Source: Anaerosporobacter mobilis DSM 15930
GTDB lineage: Bacteria > Bacillota > Clostridia > Lachnospirales > Lachnospiraceae
DNA: 63,937 nucleotides
Assembly: GCF_900142955.1 (NCBI RefSeq)
Contig: NZ_FRCP01000027.1
Coordinates: forward strand, 1 to 63,937
Direction of reading: 5' to 3'
Part shown: one piece after another, positions 62,454 through 63,937 of the stretch
Layout of the letters: the number at the start of each line of letters is the position of its first letter
Position numbering within the stretch: the stretch's first letter is position 1
Notes under the pieces: model-generated
Database searches by the model: none
Seen by the model: only the letters and a program-made list of their open reading frames with translations
Told to the model about the DNA's origin: nothing
Translations under genes and position numbers: made by a program

Positions 62454-63164
62454 TTATTGTTTAATACCTAGTCTCTTAAATACTTCTTCATAAGCGTCTT
62501 CTACGTCACCTAAATCTCTACGGAATCTATCTTTATCTAATTTATCATGTGTTTCGCTATCCCATAATCTGCAAGTATCTGGAGAGATTTCATCTGCAAG
62601 TATAATTTCTCCGTTGCATCGTCCAAATTCCACTTTGAAATCGATCAAATCGATTCCACATGAAGCGAAATACTTACATAATTCTTCATTTATCTTAAAT
62701 ACAAGTTCTGTAATTCTGTCAATCTCTTCTCTTGTAGCAGCTCCAATTGCAATTGCATAATAATCATTAATCATTGGATCTCCAAGGTCATCATTTTTGT
62801 AACTGAATTCTAGTGTAGGAGCTAACAGTTTCGTACCTTCATCAATACCAAGTTTCTTTGAGAAGCTTCCTGCTGCCACATTTCTAACAATTACTTCAAG
62901 TGGTACGATTTCCACCTTCTTAACAGCGGTTTCTCTATCACTAAGTTCTTCTACAAGGTGAGTTGGTACCCCTGCTTTTTCAAGAATTTCAAACAAATGG
63001 TTACTCATTTTGTTATTAATAACACCTTTACCAACAATAGTTCCTTTTTTCAAACCGTTGAATGCAGTTGCGTCATCTTTGTAATCTACAATATATACAC
63101 CCTCTACATCTGTTGTGTAAACCTTTTTAGCCTTGCCTTCATAAAGCATTTCTAATTTTTTCAT
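62454..63164 (-). CDS. purC: SAICAR synthetase
   Basis: PurC joins CAIR and aspartate to form SAICAR. The 236-residue protein has the typical start Leu-Tyr-Glu-Gly-Lys-Ala-Lys-Lys-Val-Tyr, Glu-Val-Ile-Val-Arg-Asn and Ala-Asp-Glu-Ile-Ser-Pro-Asp. It starts after GATAGGTGGCAAACG and heads purC-purF-purB. No purine riboswitch was recognised upstream. Confidence 0.96.
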   Translation of the reverse strand: MKKLEMLYEGKAKKVYTTDVEGVYIVDYKDDATAFNGLKKGTIVGKGVINNKMSNHLFEILEKAGVPTHLVEELSDRETAVKKVEIVPLEVIVRNVAAGSFSKKLGIDEGTKLLAPTLEFSYKNDDLGDPMINDYYAIAIGAATREEIDRITELVFKINEELCKYFASCGIDLIDFKVEFGRCNGEIILADEISPDTCRLWDSETHDKLDKDRFRRDLGDVEDAYEEVFKRLGIKQ

Positions 63165-63648
63165 CGTTTGCCACCTATCCTTTGATTCCCTATTTTGAGA
63201 TTGCTACCAAGTAACAGTTACTATTCAGTTATTCAGTTATAATTCCGAATTACTCCAGTTAGTAGCGCGCTGTCTTCTAATTACAATCTAACAGCACACT
63301 AGCTACTTTCAATTATAAACTAGCCAAAAAGATAAGCAATAGTTTTTTATATTTTTGTCAAATTATACGAAAAGGAAGTGGGTATTTAACTAGTTTTGTA
63401 TACATTGATTAAGCCTACAAAACCAGTAATAAGGAGCACTTTTTAATCTTTTCAGCACTCCTTATAATCCTATTATTATTCAATTTCATGTATAAACTAT
63501 TTCGAACTGAACATTCAATCGCTACTTGCTTTTTCACTCTAAACTCACTCGCAATTCGCTTCGCTACTTGCTCGTAACGCATAAGCTGCTACGCAGCTAT
63601 TTCAGAGGGTTCCCCTCTGAAAGGGGCTGTAAAAAAACTCCCCTAAAG
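63165..63648. other. Intergenic region before the IS element, with several hairpins
   Basis: No gene is seen here. The stretch holds the AT-rich purC promoter region, a hairpin ATAAGGAG/CTCCTTAT (about 63430-63468), GC-rich simple inverted sequence near 63590 and a 9-bp stem TTCAGAGGG/CCCTCTGAA (63601-63621). GGGGCTGTAAAAAAACTCCCC (from 63623) may mark the left end of the insertion sequence. Confidence 0.5.
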
Positions 63649-63685
63649 AAAAAACGCTGTCGTTCATAGAACGTACAGCGTTTTT
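63649..63685 (+). terminator. Hairpin upstream of the transposase start
   Basis: AAAAACGCTGT-CGTTC pairs with GAACG-ACAGCGTTTTT (one bulged T) and is followed by TTTTT. It is a probable terminator that shields the transposase gene from outside transcription, common in insertion sequences. Confidence 0.6.
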
Positions 63686-63700
63686 CTGATATAATTAGTT

Positions 63701-63937
63701 ATGCGATTAACTAAAAAATCTAATATTAATTCTACACCAAGACAGTTGAAATTACCACTGGATTTAGAAAAAATAATTGATTTTTCTGATCCTGTGTACA
63801 CTTTTGGTGATGTAATGGATCACATTGACCTAACAATATATTTTGCAGAGGAAGGCTGCAAAACAGGTCGCCCAAGATGTGATGCACAGAAATTACTTAA
63901 AGTGATACTGTTTGCATTTATGGAACATGGAATAAGT
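63701..63937 (+). CDS. IS1182-type transposase, 5' part (runs off the window)
   Basis: The frame from the ATG at 63701 is open to the window end (79 residues). It matches the N-terminus of IS1182/IS5-related transposases: Val-Met-Asp-His-Ile-Asp-Leu-Thr-Ile-Tyr-Phe, Gly-Arg-Pro-Arg-Cys-Asp-Ala, Leu-Leu-Lys-Val-Ile-Leu-Phe-Ala-Phe. The DDE catalytic part lies beyond the window, so integrity is unknown. Confidence 0.8.
   Translation, partial: MRLTKKSNINSTPRQLKLPLDLEKIIDFSDPVYTFGDVMDHIDLTIYFAEEGCKTGRPRCDAQKLLKVILFAFMEHGIS

Noticed and set aside
63165..63420. Purine riboswitch before purC
   Set aside because: The conserved loop and junction sequences of the purine aptamer were not found on either strand.

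Overview
The window fits a spore-forming, low-GC member of the Lachnospiraceae (clostridial cluster XIVa; the gene set is reminiscent of Lachnoclostridium phytofermentans, but the species is not established). The signs are AT-rich DNA with strong GGAGG ribosome sites, two type III glutamine synthetases, a DUF1015-serA-serC cluster, an M32 carboxypeptidase, a sporulation-type polysaccharide deacetylase and a Csp-like subtilase. Most genes lie on the minus strand.

Positions 1 to about 9760 are the right end of a prophage-like integrated element. It has a long minus-strand run of small early genes (zinc-ribbon proteins, MazG-like hydrolase, DnaD-type replisome organizer, Bro-N antirepressor, lipoprotein). 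It also has a divergent immunity region with two XRE regulators and at least five related palindromic operators, and it ends in a large serine recombinase. The recombinase abuts the broken 3' end of a PdaB-like polysaccharide deacetylase, so the element interrupts a probable sporulation gene, like the skin elements of sigK. The left end lies outside the window.

Positions 10.3-23 kb hold an ArsR-type regulator with two ABC half-exporters, a TPP-riboswitch-controlled thiM-thiE-thiD-thiC operon, enolase and an M32 carboxypeptidase. Positions 23-38.5 kb hold argH and argC (convergent), a chemoreceptor, two GSIII genes with related attenuator-like leaders on either side of a DUF3892 gene, an MscS channel, a glycogen branching enzyme with an odd basic, repeat-containing, AT-hook-like tail, and a DUF624 membrane protein.

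Positions 38.7-51.5 kb are amino-acid biosynthesis: serC-serA-DUF1015, leuB-ilvD-ilvB, an M18 aminopeptidase, a small membrane protein and leuC-leuD. Beyond leuC are a plus-strand subtilase whose catalytic serine is replaced by glycine, a LysR regulator, a 44-residue membrane peptide and a 6S-like structured RNA. Next come two DNA repair glycosylases (mutY and a deoxyinosine glycosylase), an ECF sigma factor with an RsiV-like anti-sigma factor, and the purine genes purC-purF-purB. A 285-bp imperfect inverted repeat separates purF from purB. The window ends inside an IS1182-type transposase gene.

The strongest leads are the recombinase element in the pdaB-like gene, the pseudoprotease, the paired GSIII leaders, the GlgB tail, the 6S-like RNA and the pseudoknot-capable leader of the sigma factor.
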